Assembly (NCBI GenBank): GCA_021298355.1
Contig: JAJTEH010000015.1
Location: 1 to 63,589, forward strand
Direction of reading: 5' to 3'
Length of the DNA: 63,589 bases
DNA from: Flammeovirgaceae bacterium
GTDB taxonomy: Bacteria > Bacteroidota > Bacteroidia > Cytophagales > Cyclobacteriaceae
The notes beneath the pieces are model-generated. The model saw only the letters and a list, made by a program, of their open reading frames with translations. It did no database searches and was not told the origin of the DNA. Both the position numbers and the translations under genes were made by a program. This document shows positions 1 through 7,926 of this stretch, piece after piece. The stretch's first letter is position 1. Each line of letters begins with the position of its first letter.

Positions 1-27
1 GCGCTAACCGGGCTGCGCTACACCTCG
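1..27 (-). tRNA. 5' end of a tRNA (tRNA-Pro-like), cut by the left edge
   Basis: On the minus strand the sequence from 27 down to 1 begins CGAGGTGTAGCGCAG and continues into a normal D loop ending GGTTAGCGC. This matches the acceptor 5' strand, D arm and start of the anticodon stem of a Bacteroidota tRNA, most like tRNA-Pro. The anticodon and 3' half lie outside the window, so the isotype is a guess. A near copy of these 27 nt sits at 106-132. It could also be another truncated copy rather than the intact gene. Confidence 0.5.
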
Positions 28-65
28 AAATTTTTTCAATCTTTTTTTCATCTCAGTGGGACCAA

Positions 66-104
66 ATGTAAAATTTACATCCGACCCTCCCGACACTGTC
101 GGGA
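66..104. repeat. Two adjacent perfect hairpins between tRNA 5' copies
   Basis: ATGTAAAATTTACAT (66-80) is a perfect 7-bp inverted repeat around one base. TCCCGAC-act-GTCGGGA (88-104) is a perfect 7-bp stem with a 3-nt loop. Both lie directly 3' (minus-strand sense) of the truncated tRNA copy at 106-132, where the anticodon and T arms would be expected. The T loop lacks the TTC signature and the would-be acceptor does not pair, so this is not a functional tRNA. Confidence 0.7.
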
Positions 105-105
105 T

Positions 106-132
106 GCGCTAACCTGGCTGCGCTACACCTCG
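106..132 (-). pseudogene. Truncated duplicate of a tRNA 5' part
   Basis: The 27 nt differ from the copy at 1-27 by one base in the D loop (AGG instead of CGG) and start 105 bp away in the same orientation. Identity cannot be followed further because the left copy is cut by the window edge. The sequence after the D arm becomes two hairpins (66-104) instead of an anticodon arm. It lies between tRNA-Ala and the left tRNA, so it is probably co-transcribed with them. Confidence 0.6.
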
Positions 133-144
133 AATCTTTTAATG

Positions 145-218
145 TGGAGAATATCGGAGTCGAACCGATGACCTCTTCCATGCCATGGAAGCGCTCTAGC
201 CAGCTGAGCTAATCCCCC
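145..218 (-). tRNA. tRNA-Ala (anticodon GGC)
   Basis: The 74-nt minus-strand sequence folds as a full cloverleaf. The acceptor GGGGGAT pairs with ATTCTCC and includes the G3-U70 pair that marks alanine tRNAs. The D stem is GCTC/GAGC, the anticodon loop is ATGGCAT (anticodon GGC), and the T arm is ATCGG-TTCGACT-CCGAT. The discriminator is A and no CCA is encoded (CATT follows). Upstream, in transcription order, are two partial copies of its own 5' end (297-314 and 393-410) and a good promoter at 447-478. Confidence 0.93.
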
Positions 219-410
219 TTACTTATTTTTTCGAATTAGCCACAGCTCTAGTGCTGACGCTTCGGTCGGCATCGAGACTGCTACGCACGTCTCGACCAGC
301 TGAGCTAATCCCCCTTACTTATTTTTTCGAATTAGCTACAGCTCTAGTGCTGACGCTTCGGTCGGCATCGAGACTGCTACGCACGTCTCGACCAGCTGAG
401 CTAATCCCCC
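201..410 (-). repeat. 96-bp tandem repeat made of tRNA-Ala 5' end plus REP-like hairpins
   Basis: Unit 1 (201-296) overlaps the 5' end of the intact tRNA-Ala, unit 2 is 297-392, and a third partial unit is 393-410. Units 1 and 2 are almost identical. Each unit carries, on the minus strand, the first 18-19 nt of tRNA-Ala (GGGGGATTAGCTCAGCTG). This is followed by two stem-loops, CGAGAC/GTCTCG (273-294 in unit 1) and GCTGAC/GTCGGC (253-270), and an AT-rich linker. The apparent 61-residue reading frame across 251-436 is an artefact of the repeat. Confidence 0.85.
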
Positions 411-446
411 AATATTTATACCCATTTTCCGTTTGAAAACGGGTTG

Positions 447-478
447 CAAGTATACAAAGCTTACATGGAATACCCAAA
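447..478 (-). promoter_or_regulatory. Promoter of the tRNA-Ala locus
   Basis: On the minus strand TTTG (478-475) is followed after 20 nt by TATACTTG (454-447). This fits the Bacteroidota housekeeping pattern TTTG-N19..21-TAnnTTTG. Transcription would start near 440 and run first through the two partial tRNA-Ala 5' copies and then through the intact tRNA. Confidence 0.6.
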
Positions 479-501
479 GAATGTCTTTTGGAAATTAATA
501 T

Positions 502-1008
502 CTATGGCTCAATAATTCTTCTAGCCAACCTAAAGGATTTTTTATAATAATCGGCCAACAAATTGGCTTCAATAACGCCTAAACTAGATGAAGCATGAAT
601 AAACTTAATGTTGTCTTTCGCTTTTTTCTCCGTTACCAATCCAACGTGGGTAATCTTTCTCTTCTTTTTTCCGGTGGCAAAAAAAACCAAATCTCCCGGT
701 TTTACTTCTTGCAGTTTTACTTCTTTACCTAATTTACTCTGCGCCTCACTGGTTCGGGGCAAAGTAAAATCGATGGAGCGAAAGGCATTTAACAACAAGC
801 CGGAACAATCCATGCCTGCCCTTGTTGTTCCACCATATTTATAAGGCGTGCCAGTGTAACTGCGGGCCGTTGTGATGACCTTATCAATCTTGGCTTCCTG
901 CACTTTGGCTTTTCTATGCGATGCACACGATGCCAGAAAAATCATAGCCAAACATAGAAGTGGAAGCAAGCTGTTTTGACTACTTTTGAGTTTAAAAAAT
1001 ACCGACAT
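502..1008 (-). CDS. NlpC/P60-family cysteine peptidase lipoprotein
   Basis: This is a 168-residue lipoprotein with a signal segment and lipobox LASC (lipidated Cys28). The C-terminal NlpC/P60 domain (about 40-165) shows the catalytic Cys in MDCSG (C68), the His in THVGLV (H121) and a third polar residue H138. Family members cleave D-Glu-gamma-mDAP bonds in peptidoglycan stem peptides, so a role in wall remodelling at the periplasm is expected. Its start is only 35 bp from the divergent GlcD-type gene, so the two promoters must overlap. The length is typical of single-domain Spr/NlpC-like lipoproteins. Confidence 0.88.
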   Translation of the reverse strand: MSVFFKLKSSQNSLLPLLCLAMIFLASCASHRKAKVQEAKIDKVITTARSYTGTPYKYGGTTRAGMDCSGLLLNAFRSIDFTLPRTSEAQSKLGKEVKLQEVKPGDLVFFATGKKKRKITHVGLVTEKKAKDNIKFIHASSSLGVIEANLLADYYKKSFRLARRIIEP

Positions 1009-1043
1009 ATTCGGTTTAAAGTTTAAGTAAAGATATTATTTCT

Positions 1044-2459
1044 ATGGCATTTGCAGAAGTGATTCCCGATGTATTAGCGCAGTTTGAAAAAATTGTTGGA
1101 GCAACCAATATGCTGATGGATGAATCCCAACGCTATGCTTACTCGCACGATGAAACAGAAGACTATTCTTTTCTTCCGGATGTGGTCTTGAAACCAGAAA
1201 CACCTGAACAAATCAGTGCGATTTTAAAAATTTGTAATCAACATCTTATTCCAGTTACGCCACGCGGTGGTGGCACAGGTTTAAGTGGTGGCGCTTTGCC
1301 AATTCATAAAGGTGTGGTGCTTTCGATGGAGCGATTCAATAAAATTATTCAGATTGATGAATTGAATTTACAAGCCACCGTTGAGCCTGGCGTTATCACT
1401 GAAGTTTTTCAAAACGCGGTGAAAGAGAAAGGTTTGTTTTATCCACCCGACCCAGCAAGCAGAGGTAGTTGTTTTATTGGAGGAAACATTGCAGAAAACA
1501 GCGGAGGTCCGAAAGCAGTAAAATATGGTGTAACGCGCGACTATGTGTTGAACATGGAAGTTGTGCTGCCAACCGGAGAAATCATTTGGACAGGTGCGAA
1601 CGTATTGAAAAACTCAACCGGATATAATTTAACGCAATTGATGTGTGGCAGCGAAGGAACGTTGGGCATCATCACCAAAATCGTTTTTAAACTTCGTGGC
1701 TTTCCGCAGAAATCAGTTTTATTATTGATGCCTCTCGTTACGAACGAAGAAGCGTGCAAAGCGATTGCAGAAATTTTCCGTGCAGGCATTACACCTTCAG
1801 GTATGGAATTTTTTGAGCGCGAAGCTGCTATGAAAACAATTGATTATTGCGAGAAGATTTATGCTGCGCGTGTAACCACACCTTTTCCAGAAAACATGGA
1901 TGCTTACTTACTTTGCGAACTCGATGGTAACGATGAAGAAGTATTGATGCGCGATGCAGAACGCGTGATGCAAGTTGTAGAGCAATTTCAATGTGGTGAA
2001 ATTTTGTTTGCAGAAACAGCTGCACAGAAAGAAGAGTTGTGGAAAATCAGAAAAAATATTTCTCCAGCTGTAAATGCTTATTCCCTCTGTAAATCGGAAG
2101 ACGTAGTAGTGCCGCGAGCTAACTTACCAAAATTGATTACAGGTATAAAAGAGATAGGAAAATCTTTTGGCTTTAATTCTGTTTGTTACGGCCACCTAGG
2201 CGATGGTAACTTGCACGTGAACATCATGAAAGAAAATATAAGTGATGAACATTGGCATACTGAAGTACCCAAAGGTATTACAGCAATTTTTCAATTAACG
2301 GTGGATTTAGGCGGAACACTTTCCGGAGAACATGGTATTGGTATTGCTAAAAAACCTTTTATGCCAATTGCCATGCGAGAAGCTAATTTGCACGTGATGC
2401 GTGGCATTAAGAAAGCTTTCGATCCTAATGGCATTTTAAATCCGGGTAAAATATTTTAA
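1044..2459 (+). CDS. FAD-linked oxidase, GlcD / D-lactate dehydrogenase type
   Basis: The 471 residues form an N-terminal FAD-binding PCMH domain (about 45-225) with the diphosphate-binding PRGGGTGLSGG (73-83). A C-terminal FAD-oxidase domain follows, with GHLGDGNLH near 385 and SGEHGIGIAKK near 430, which are hallmarks of glycolate/D-lactate dehydrogenases. It should oxidise a 2-hydroxy acid and pass electrons to quinone or another carrier. No separate iron-sulfur partner (GlcF) lies nearby. The stop overlaps the start of the next membrane-protein gene (TAATG), which suggests translational coupling. The exact substrate cannot be read from the sequence. Confidence 0.88.
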   Translation: MAFAEVIPDVLAQFEKIVGATNMLMDESQRYAYSHDETEDYSFLPDVVLKPETPEQISAILKICNQHLIPVTPRGGGTGLSGGALPIHKGVVLSMERFNKIIQIDELNLQATVEPGVITEVFQNAVKEKGLFYPPDPASRGSCFIGGNIAENSGGPKAVKYGVTRDYVLNMEVVLPTGEIIWTGANVLKNSTGYNLTQLMCGSEGTLGIITKIVFKLRGFPQKSVLLLMPLVTNEEACKAIAEIFRAGITPSGMEFFEREAAMKTIDYCEKIYAARVTTPFPENMDAYLLCELDGNDEEVLMRDAERVMQVVEQFQCGEILFAETAAQKEELWKIRKNISPAVNAYSLCKSEDVVVPRANLPKLITGIKEIGKSFGFNSVCYGHLGDGNLHVNIMKENISDEHWHTEVPKGITAIFQLTVDLGGTLSGEHGIGIAKKPFMPIAMREANLHVMRGIKKAFDPNGILNPGKIF

Positions 2460-3040
2460 TGAATCGCTACAAAGCCTTTATCGGTATTTTAGCTGCAGAA
2501 TTGGCTTGCCTTTTTTTAGCGCTTTACTTTTATGGTTTTGAGAAAGAAGCTTTGCAAGCAACTGTTCGTTTTTCAGGAAGATTATCCCTTCTATATTTCA
2601 GTTTGCTTTTTCTGCTTTCCTTAAAAAGCAATTGGTTACAAGCCGTTCTTTCTCCTAATCCTTTCGCAGGTTTCGCATTGGCGCATGGTATTCATTTAAT
2701 TGAACTACTAACGTATCAATATACGTTCGGAAAAGGTTTTGTCCCAATCAGAGCTTTAGGTGGCTTTATGGCTTACGTCATCATTTTTATTCTTCCCTTT
2801 CTTTATACAGCTTATCATCGTGGAAAGATTAAAGAAAAGACTTTCACTATCTTTAAAAATATTTTTCTCTACTATGTGTGGTTTATCTTTTTCATGACTT
2901 ACTTACCGCGTGTGCAAGGTAAATTGCCTAACGTTGGAGGCAGTTATCAGGAATTCGTAATTTTATTATCATGGGTTTGCATGATCTTAGGTATGAAAGT
3001 AGCAACCTATTTCAGTAAACCATTTTCAACTCAATCGTAA
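2459..3040 (+). CDS. Multi-pass membrane protein, possibly ferric-reductase-like
   Basis: The 193-residue protein has about five or six hydrophobic segments. A central stretch with paired His (AHGIHLIELL) and a late segment YYVWFIFFMTYLPRV loosely recall the ferric-reductase-like (MsrQ-type) haem-binding fold. The resemblance is weak and only read by eye. The start codon overlaps the stop of the FAD oxidase (TAATG), so the two are likely one operon. An electron-transfer partnership with the oxidase is possible but inferred only from coupling. Confidence 0.6.
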   Translation: MNRYKAFIGILAAELACLFLALYFYGFEKEALQATVRFSGRLSLLYFSLLFLLSLKSNWLQAVLSPNPFAGFALAHGIHLIELLTYQYTFGKGFVPIRALGGFMAYVIIFILPFLYTAYHRGKIKEKTFTIFKNIFLYYVWFIFFMTYLPRVQGKLPNVGGSYQEFVILLSWVCMILGMKVATYFSKPFSTQS

Positions 3041-3045
3041 ATTGT

Positions 3046-4947
3046 ATGTGTGGTATCACCGGTATTTTTGCTTTTAATTTAATTGGTAAAATTCACCGCA
3101 TTCATGTTACGCAGGCTACCATGCAATTGGCAAAACGGGGCCCCGACCACCAGGGTATTTACACAGATGATTGGGTGGGATTAGGTCATAGAAGATTATC
3201 CATCATCGATACTTCTGAAGCAGCTAACCAACCCATGTGGGATGCCAGCGGTCGCTATGCTATTATTTTCAATGGCGAAATTTTTAACTTCTTAGAATTA
3301 AAACAAGATTTAGAAAAAAAAGAAGTTTCATTCTCAACTCATTCTGATACAGAAGTTTTATTGCAATTGTTAATTACCGAAGGCAGAACTGCTTTAAATA
3401 AACTCAATGGTTTTTTTGCTTTTTGTTTCTATGACAAGGTTGAACAAAAGTTTTTAGTAGCCAGAGATCGTTTTGGTATCAAACCTTTATTGTATGTTTT
3501 CGATGACGATAAATTTATTTTCGCTTCGGAAATGAAATCTATCTTGGCTTATGGTATCGACAAGTCTCTCGATTACAAAGCCTTGCATCATTATTTACAT
3601 CTTAATTACATTCCTGCTCCGTTTAGCATTTTTAAATCTGTCAAAAAATTATTGCCCGGTCATTATATAGAAATAAAGGCTGGAAAATTACGTATGGAAA
3701 AATATTACGAAATCCCATACACACACAGAGATGAAAAATACATTTTTTCCTATGAGGCTGCCAAGGAAAAAATCAAAGAATTGCTAGAAGACTCTGTTCA
3801 AAAAAGATTAATTTCCGATGTGCCAATCGGTTGTTTTTTAAGTGGAGGGATTGATTCATCTATCATCACAGGTTTAGCGGCAAGACATAAAAGTAATCTT
3901 CACACTTTTTCGATTGGCTTTGCTGATGAATCATTTTTTGATGAAACGCATTACGCCAAATTAGTGGCCAAACATTTTGGTACGGAACACACAGTCTTTT
4001 CTTTAACCAACCAAAATCTGTTTGAACATATATTCCATGCGTTAGATTATTTGGATGAACCATTTGCAGATAGCTCCGCTTTGAATGTGTTTATTCTCAG
4101 TAAAGAAACCAGAAAGCATGCCACTGTGGCTTTGAGTGGCGATGGTGCCGATGAACTACTGGGAGGATATAATAAGCATGCAGCTTTTCTGGCTATGGAA
4201 AAAGGAGGCATGCTTCCATCCATCATCAGTTCTTTACATCCGCTTTGGAAAGCCTTGCCTAAATCCAGAAATGGAAAAATAAGCAACATCATTCGGCAAC
4301 TTGAAAAATTTGCCGAAGGTAAAAAGCTTCCTTTACCTGAGCGTTATTGGCGTTTTGCCGGTTTTACAAAAGCAAATGAGATTGATGCTTTGCTAAGTAG
4401 TTCATCAAAAGAAAAAATCAATAGGGCTAGTATTGAACAATCTATTTCACAATGGACCAATGCTTTGCAAGGAAAAGACAGTATCAACGAAGTTTTGTTA
4501 ACCGATACAAAATTTGTTTTGCCCAACGATATGCTCACCAAAGTTGATTTCATGAGTATGGCTAACGCGCTTGAAGTGCGTGTCCCCTTTTTGGATTATC
4601 GTTTTGTTGATTATGTTTTTTCTCTCCCTTCGTCTTTTAAGATTACTAAAAACCTACGCAAGCGAGTATTGCAAGATGCCTTTCGAGAATTATTACCGGA
4701 TGTATTATACAACAGACCCAAAAAAGGATTTGAAGTTCCCTTACTAAAATGGTTAAGAAAAGATTTAAAACATATAATAGATAACGATTTACTCAGCAAA
4801 GCCACAATAGAAAAGCAAGGAATATTTAATGTTGAGGCTATCGATCAATTAAAAAAACAACTTTACTCTGCTAACCCTGGCGATGCGCACGCGCGCATTT
4901 GGGGTTTATTGGTTTTTCAGTATTGGTGGAAGAAATATCGAAATTAG
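3046..4947 (+). CDS. asnB: Asparagine synthetase, glutamine-hydrolysing
   Basis: The 633-residue protein starts MCGITGIF, exposing the class II glutaminase nucleophile Cys2. The glutaminase domain covers about 2-210 (RGPDHQG, NGEIFN, SDTEVLL). The synthetase domain has the ATP pyrophosphatase loop SGGIDSS (266-272) and a second conserved SGDGADELLGGY stretch. It converts aspartate, glutamine and ATP to asparagine, glutamate, AMP and PPi in the cytosol. Length and motif order match AsnB. Some homologues act in cell-surface polysaccharide loci, but no such genes are near. It follows the membrane protein by 5 bp and is probably co-transcribed. Confidence 0.92.
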   Translation: MCGITGIFAFNLIGKIHRIHVTQATMQLAKRGPDHQGIYTDDWVGLGHRRLSIIDTSEAANQPMWDASGRYAIIFNGEIFNFLELKQDLEKKEVSFSTHSDTEVLLQLLITEGRTALNKLNGFFAFCFYDKVEQKFLVARDRFGIKPLLYVFDDDKFIFASEMKSILAYGIDKSLDYKALHHYLHLNYIPAPFSIFKSVKKLLPGHYIEIKAGKLRMEKYYEIPYTHRDEKYIFSYEAAKEKIKELLEDSVQKRLISDVPIGCFLSGGIDSSIITGLAARHKSNLHTFSIGFADESFFDETHYAKLVAKHFGTEHTVFSLTNQNLFEHIFHALDYLDEPFADSSALNVFILSKETRKHATVALSGDGADELLGGYNKHAAFLAMEKGGMLPSIISSLHPLWKALPKSRNGKISNIIRQLEKFAEGKKLPLPERYWRFAGFTKANEIDALLSSSSKEKINRASIEQSISQWTNALQGKDSINEVLLTDTKFVLPNDMLTKVDFMSMANALEVRVPFLDYRFVDYVFSLPSSFKITKNLRKRVLQDAFRELLPDVLYNRPKKGFEVPLLKWLRKDLKHIIDNDLLSKATIEKQGIFNVEAIDQLKKQLYSANPGDAHARIWGLLVFQYWWKKYRN

Positions 4948-4950
4948 GAA

Positions 4951-5496
4951 TCAGTAGTAGCGCACTTTCATTACTACTTTTCTGTCTGCATTTAAAACAA
5001 AATCGAAATCATCGTAGGTTGGTTTGCGAAATGCAGTGTGAAAATAATCGCTGAACGCATGACCTTCTTTAGGAAAGAACCATCCCATATCTAATTCATT
5101 ATCATCATTTTCGTCATCTAATAAAGCGATACCCATATTACGAGAGGGTAATCCTTCAACGGTTACAGTAAATGTATTGCCTTCAAATTCTGTTTTCGGA
5201 ACAACCATGCGCAAAATGCCGGTGTCGTGAGGGAAAGGGGTAGCATCATCATAAAATTTAAAACGAATCGAACCTTTTCTGCTGCGAATGTTAGTAACGG
5301 TTATGGTAATAGAATACGTTTCTTTTTTACTGCTGATGTTGCTGTTATCAATATTCACCAAATAGTTGGTAATGTTAATGGGTTTCTCCGTTAACTCAGC
5401 AATAAATTGTGCTTGAGAAGTAGAGATTGAAAAACAAAAAAGAATAAGAAATAAAAAAGAAAAAGATAATGTATGGAATGATGTTGTTCGAAGCAT
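4951..5496 (-). CDS. DUF2141 secreted protein
   Basis: The 181-residue protein has an N-terminal signal peptide (hydrophobic run ending near SQAQ). A DUF2141-type beta domain follows, recognisable by RKGSIRFKFYDD, GLPSRNMGIALLDDENDDNELD and GWFFPKEGHAFSD. The function of the family is unknown. The Asp-rich stretch could bind divalent metal. It ends 3 bp from the convergent asnB stop with no visible terminator between. It lies 43 bp downstream of the CobW-type gene on the same strand and may be the last gene of that operon. Confidence 0.75.
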   Translation of the reverse strand: MLRTTSFHTLSFSFLFLILFCFSISTSQAQFIAELTEKPINITNYLVNIDNSNISSKKETYSITITVTNIRSRKGSIRFKFYDDATPFPHDTGILRMVVPKTEFEGNTFTVTVEGLPSRNMGIALLDDENDDNELDMGWFFPKEGHAFSDYFHTAFRKPTYDDFDFVLNADRKVVMKVRYY

Positions 5497-5539
5497 TCCT
5501 TAAGGTAAGCATTAAAATCGAAATTTCCGAGCGATGAAT

Positions 5540-6757
5540 TTATATCGGCCAAGGATCATTGAACACTTGTCCGCTATGAAATACGATTAATTCATCTTCT
5601 GTAAGCTGACAAGATTTTAATTTGTTGGTAATGAGTTCTTTGTCGAGACTTGTGCCGATGATAACTAGTTCGTTTAATCTATCGCCAAATTGCGGATGCC
5701 ATTTTTTCTCAATGTGTTTTTTGTCTTGGAGATAAGCGGGATTTTTCATTCGATCCTTTTCTGCTACGCTGCTCCACCATTTACCATATATTTCTGCCTG
5801 CGAAGATCCACCGGCCTGGCTCCACATCAATGCAAAATCAGGGCGAGAGGCCATCCAAAAAATACCCTTGCTACGGATTACATTTTCAGGCCAATGATTT
5901 TGAATGAAATGCCAAAAACGTTCCGGATGAAAAGGCACATGGCTTCTAAACACAAAACTGCTGATGCCATATTCTTCTGTTTCCGGAGTGTGGATGTTAT
6001 TCAATTCTTTAATCCAACCGGCAGACTGCGAGGCTTTCTCATAATTGAATAAGCCTGTGTGTAAAATTTCTTTCGATTTTATTTTACCACGAGAAGTTTC
6101 AATGATTTTTGCATCAGGATTTAATTTTTTCAAAGTTCCCAATAGCAAACGTAAATCATTTTCCTTTACCAAATCAGTTTTGTTAACGATGATTACGTTG
6201 GCAAATTCAACCTGGTCGGTTAATAAATTAACAATGGCGCGTTGGTCTTCTATATCATCGGTTAATTTTCTTTTTAACAGAGTATCTGCAGAACCAAAGT
6301 CTTTAAAAAAATTGTAGGCATCAACCACCGTTACCATCGTATCCAACTGTGTGATATCGCTTAAATTTAGTAAGGCTTCGCCTGTATCGAACGTAAAAGT
6401 TTGCGCAACAGGAATGGGTTCAGAAATTCCAGTGCTTTCAATTAACAAATAATCAAACTTCTTTTGTTTGCTCAGTTTCTTAACTTCTTCAATTAAATCT
6501 TCTCGCAACGTACAGCAAATGCAACCGTTGCTAAGTTCAACTAATTTCTCTTCGGTACGTGAAAGTTTTACGCCATGTTCAATTAATTGCGCATCAATGT
6601 TTACTTCACTCATGTCGTTCACGATAACAGCAACTTTTAAACCTTCGCGGTTATTAAGCACGTGATTGAGTAATGTTGTTTTTCCGGCACCTAAGAAACC
6701 ACTTAGAACAGTTACAGGAAGTTTCTTTTTCTTAGAGAAAGTAGATAAGTCGAACAT
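5540..6757 (-). CDS. CobW/COG0523-family metallochaperone GTPase
   Basis: The 405-residue G3E GTPase has P-loop GFLGAGKT (20-27), the metal-binding CICC motif (79-82), switch region ESTGISEP and base-recognition NKTD. A CobW C-terminal domain occupies about 280-400. Family members deliver metal, most often zinc, to client enzymes using GTP. The start codon lies 3 bp after the stop of the His-rich lipoprotein gene. The surrounding operon supports zinc rather than cobalt handling, because no cobalamin genes are present. The exact metal and client remain unknown. Confidence 0.88.
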   Translation of the reverse strand: MFDLSTFSKKKKLPVTVLSGFLGAGKTTLLNHVLNNREGLKVAVIVNDMSEVNIDAQLIEHGVKLSRTEEKLVELSNGCICCTLREDLIEEVKKLSKQKKFDYLLIESTGISEPIPVAQTFTFDTGEALLNLSDITQLDTMVTVVDAYNFFKDFGSADTLLKRKLTDDIEDQRAIVNLLTDQVEFANVIIVNKTDLVKENDLRLLLGTLKKLNPDAKIIETSRGKIKSKEILHTGLFNYEKASQSAGWIKELNNIHTPETEEYGISSFVFRSHVPFHPERFWHFIQNHWPENVIRSKGIFWMASRPDFALMWSQAGGSSQAEIYGKWWSSVAEKDRMKNPAYLQDKKHIEKKWHPQFGDRLNELVIIGTSLDKELITNKLKSCQLTEDELIVFHSGQVFNDPWPI

Positions 6758-6759
6758 GA

Positions 6760-7164
6760 TTATTTTTTCAAGGCTTCAAAACGTTTAGCAATAGCATCGA
6801 TCTCTTTTTTTAATGTTGATTGGATCTCCAACATTTCATTGGGTGTAACATCGGGTGCTTTTGCGTGGTTATGATCGTGGTTGTGTCCTTCTTCGCCTTC
6901 ATGATGGTGGTGTTCGTGTTCATTGCCGGGTACTTCTACTAGATTTTCTTCCCAGGTAGCTAAGGCTTGCGTTAATGCAGCAAGAGAATCCCGATGAATA
7001 GTAGTGTCTGCCTTTAATGTTTTTAAATCATCTTCTAATTTTTCTAATAAGGCAAATGCTTCGTTGTGAATGGCAGATGCTTTAGCAAGCGTTTCTTTGT
7101 CTTTGGTATTGGTGCAATTGAAGATAAAGAGTGAGATAATTGAGAACAGCAAAAATCTTTTCAT
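6760..7164 (-). CDS. His-rich lipoprotein, probable metal binding
   Basis: The 134-residue protein has a short signal with lipobox-like FNC (Cys17). A predicted helical region follows and then a cluster of alternating His/Glu/Asp/Gly ([18 protein letters not shown], about residues 83-100), a typical low-complexity zinc-binding segment. It is likely anchored to the envelope as a metal buffer or sensor. It sits between a small exported protein (6 bp upstream) and a CobW GTPase (2 bp downstream), which strongly links the operon to metal supply. No catalytic motif is seen. Confidence 0.75.
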   Translation of the reverse strand: MKRFLLFSIISLFIFNCTNTKDKETLAKASAIHNEAFALLEKLEDDLKTLKADTTIHRDSLAALTQALATWEENLVEVPGNEHEHHHHEGEEGHNHDHNHAKAPDVTPNEMLEIQSTLKKEIDAIAKRFEALKK

Positions 7165-7170
7165 AACGAA

Positions 7171-7623
7171 TTATTTAGGGATGATGGTTGCATGCTTGAT
7201 GATAAAGTTCATGTGGTTGATATCGGTGTCGTTCAATTCTAAAATTCCTTTGATGATGATAACCTGATCAGATTTTAGTTTCGGTGCCTTAGCATCGAAA
7301 ATAATTTCAGCCACAGATTCAGGTCCGGCAAGACCGCAGAAAAAACAGGCAGAAAAAGGAAACTTCGATAAGATGATTGAGTTTTTATCCTCTAACTCCA
7401 CCGGCAGATAATGACCTTGTAAAGTGATTTCTTTTCCAGCTTGAGCCTTTATACCAGCGTTGAACTGAGGAAAAAGAAAATTCTCGTTATATTCTTTGAC
7501 AAACTTGGGAACAAATTTTACGGAGGAGAATAAATTCCATCCGCTTACGGGAGGATAAGCAACAGCAGAAAAAAAAAGGAACTGAGCCACAATCAAATGC
7601 GCAGAAAGTAAATTGTAAATCAT
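7171..7623 (-). CDS. Small exported protein, first gene of the metal operon (DUF3299-like)
   Basis: The 150-residue protein has an N-terminal hydrophobic export signal. A compact domain follows with KEITLQGHYLPVE, a Cys motif in SACFFCGLAGPES and a hydrophobic C-terminal beta stretch. It recalls DUF3299-type proteins found beside metal-homeostasis genes in Gram-negative bacteria, but I assign this only tentatively. It is the promoter-proximal gene of the run 7623 to 4951. An imperfect palindrome just before its start codon may be an operator. Confidence 0.6.
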   Translation of the reverse strand: MIYNLLSAHLIVAQFLFFSAVAYPPVSGWNLFSSVKFVPKFVKEYNENFLFPQFNAGIKAQAGKEITLQGHYLPVELEDKNSIILSKFPFSACFFCGLAGPESVAEIIFDAKAPKLKSDQVIIIKGILELNDTDINHMNFIIKHATIIPK

Positions 7624-7626
7624 AAT

Positions 7627-7644
7627 GTTTCTATATTTGGAAAC
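7627..7644 (-). promoter_or_regulatory. Candidate operator palindrome before the metal operon
   Basis: GTTTC-tatatttg-GAAAC is an inverted repeat with 5-bp arms that ends 3 bp before the start codon at 7623. Its position over the translation start region would suit a repressor such as a Zur-type regulator, but it does not match a Zur box I know. It could be chance in AT-rich DNA. Confidence 0.3.
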
Positions 7645-7746
7645 TCCTTTCTGCTTCTAAAAAAGTAAACCACATTCGAACAATCTTCTCAGAATTTTGA
7701 TGAGTGTGTGTTGAAATTCTATTTTAGAAATTAATAATTCGAAAAT

Positions 7747-7886
7747 CTGAATATCCGCATAATGTCCTAAATCAAAAAATCATCAAGTAAAATAAACCTC
7801 ACCCCCTTCCCCTCTCCATTTGGAGAGGGGTGACCGAAGAATGAGGTCGGGGTGAGGTGTATTTAGAACATCAAGCGAACACTCAG
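7747..7886 (-). repeat. 140-bp dispersed palindromic element, copy 1 (inverted)
   Basis: The reverse complement aligns along its whole length with copies at 21736-21875 and 30729-30868. In element orientation the outer arms CTGAGTGTTCGC and GCGGATATTCAG pair fully (with G-U pairs), extended by GTTCTAAAT against ATTTAGGAC. The inner arms are ACCTCACCCC and GGGGTGAGGT-like. Copy 1 has one-base indels in the core but keeps the 140-bp length. It fills most of the gap (7624-7926) between the metal operon and the XRE regulator gene. Confidence 0.85.
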
Positions 7887-7926
7887 AATTCTAAAAAGCA
7901 ATTCCTTATTCTCTAAATAAAATTTT

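Noticed and set aside
66-132. A possible complete tRNA following the second 5' copy
   Set aside because: The anticodon-like arm has C at position 33, the T loop lacks TTC and the acceptor 3' side does not pair with CGAGGTG. It is a fragment plus hairpins.
251-436. A 61-residue plus-strand reading frame with a repeated protein sequence
   Set aside because: It is only the translation of the 96-bp tRNA-Ala/hairpin tandem repeat; the repeated peptide comes from the repeated DNA.
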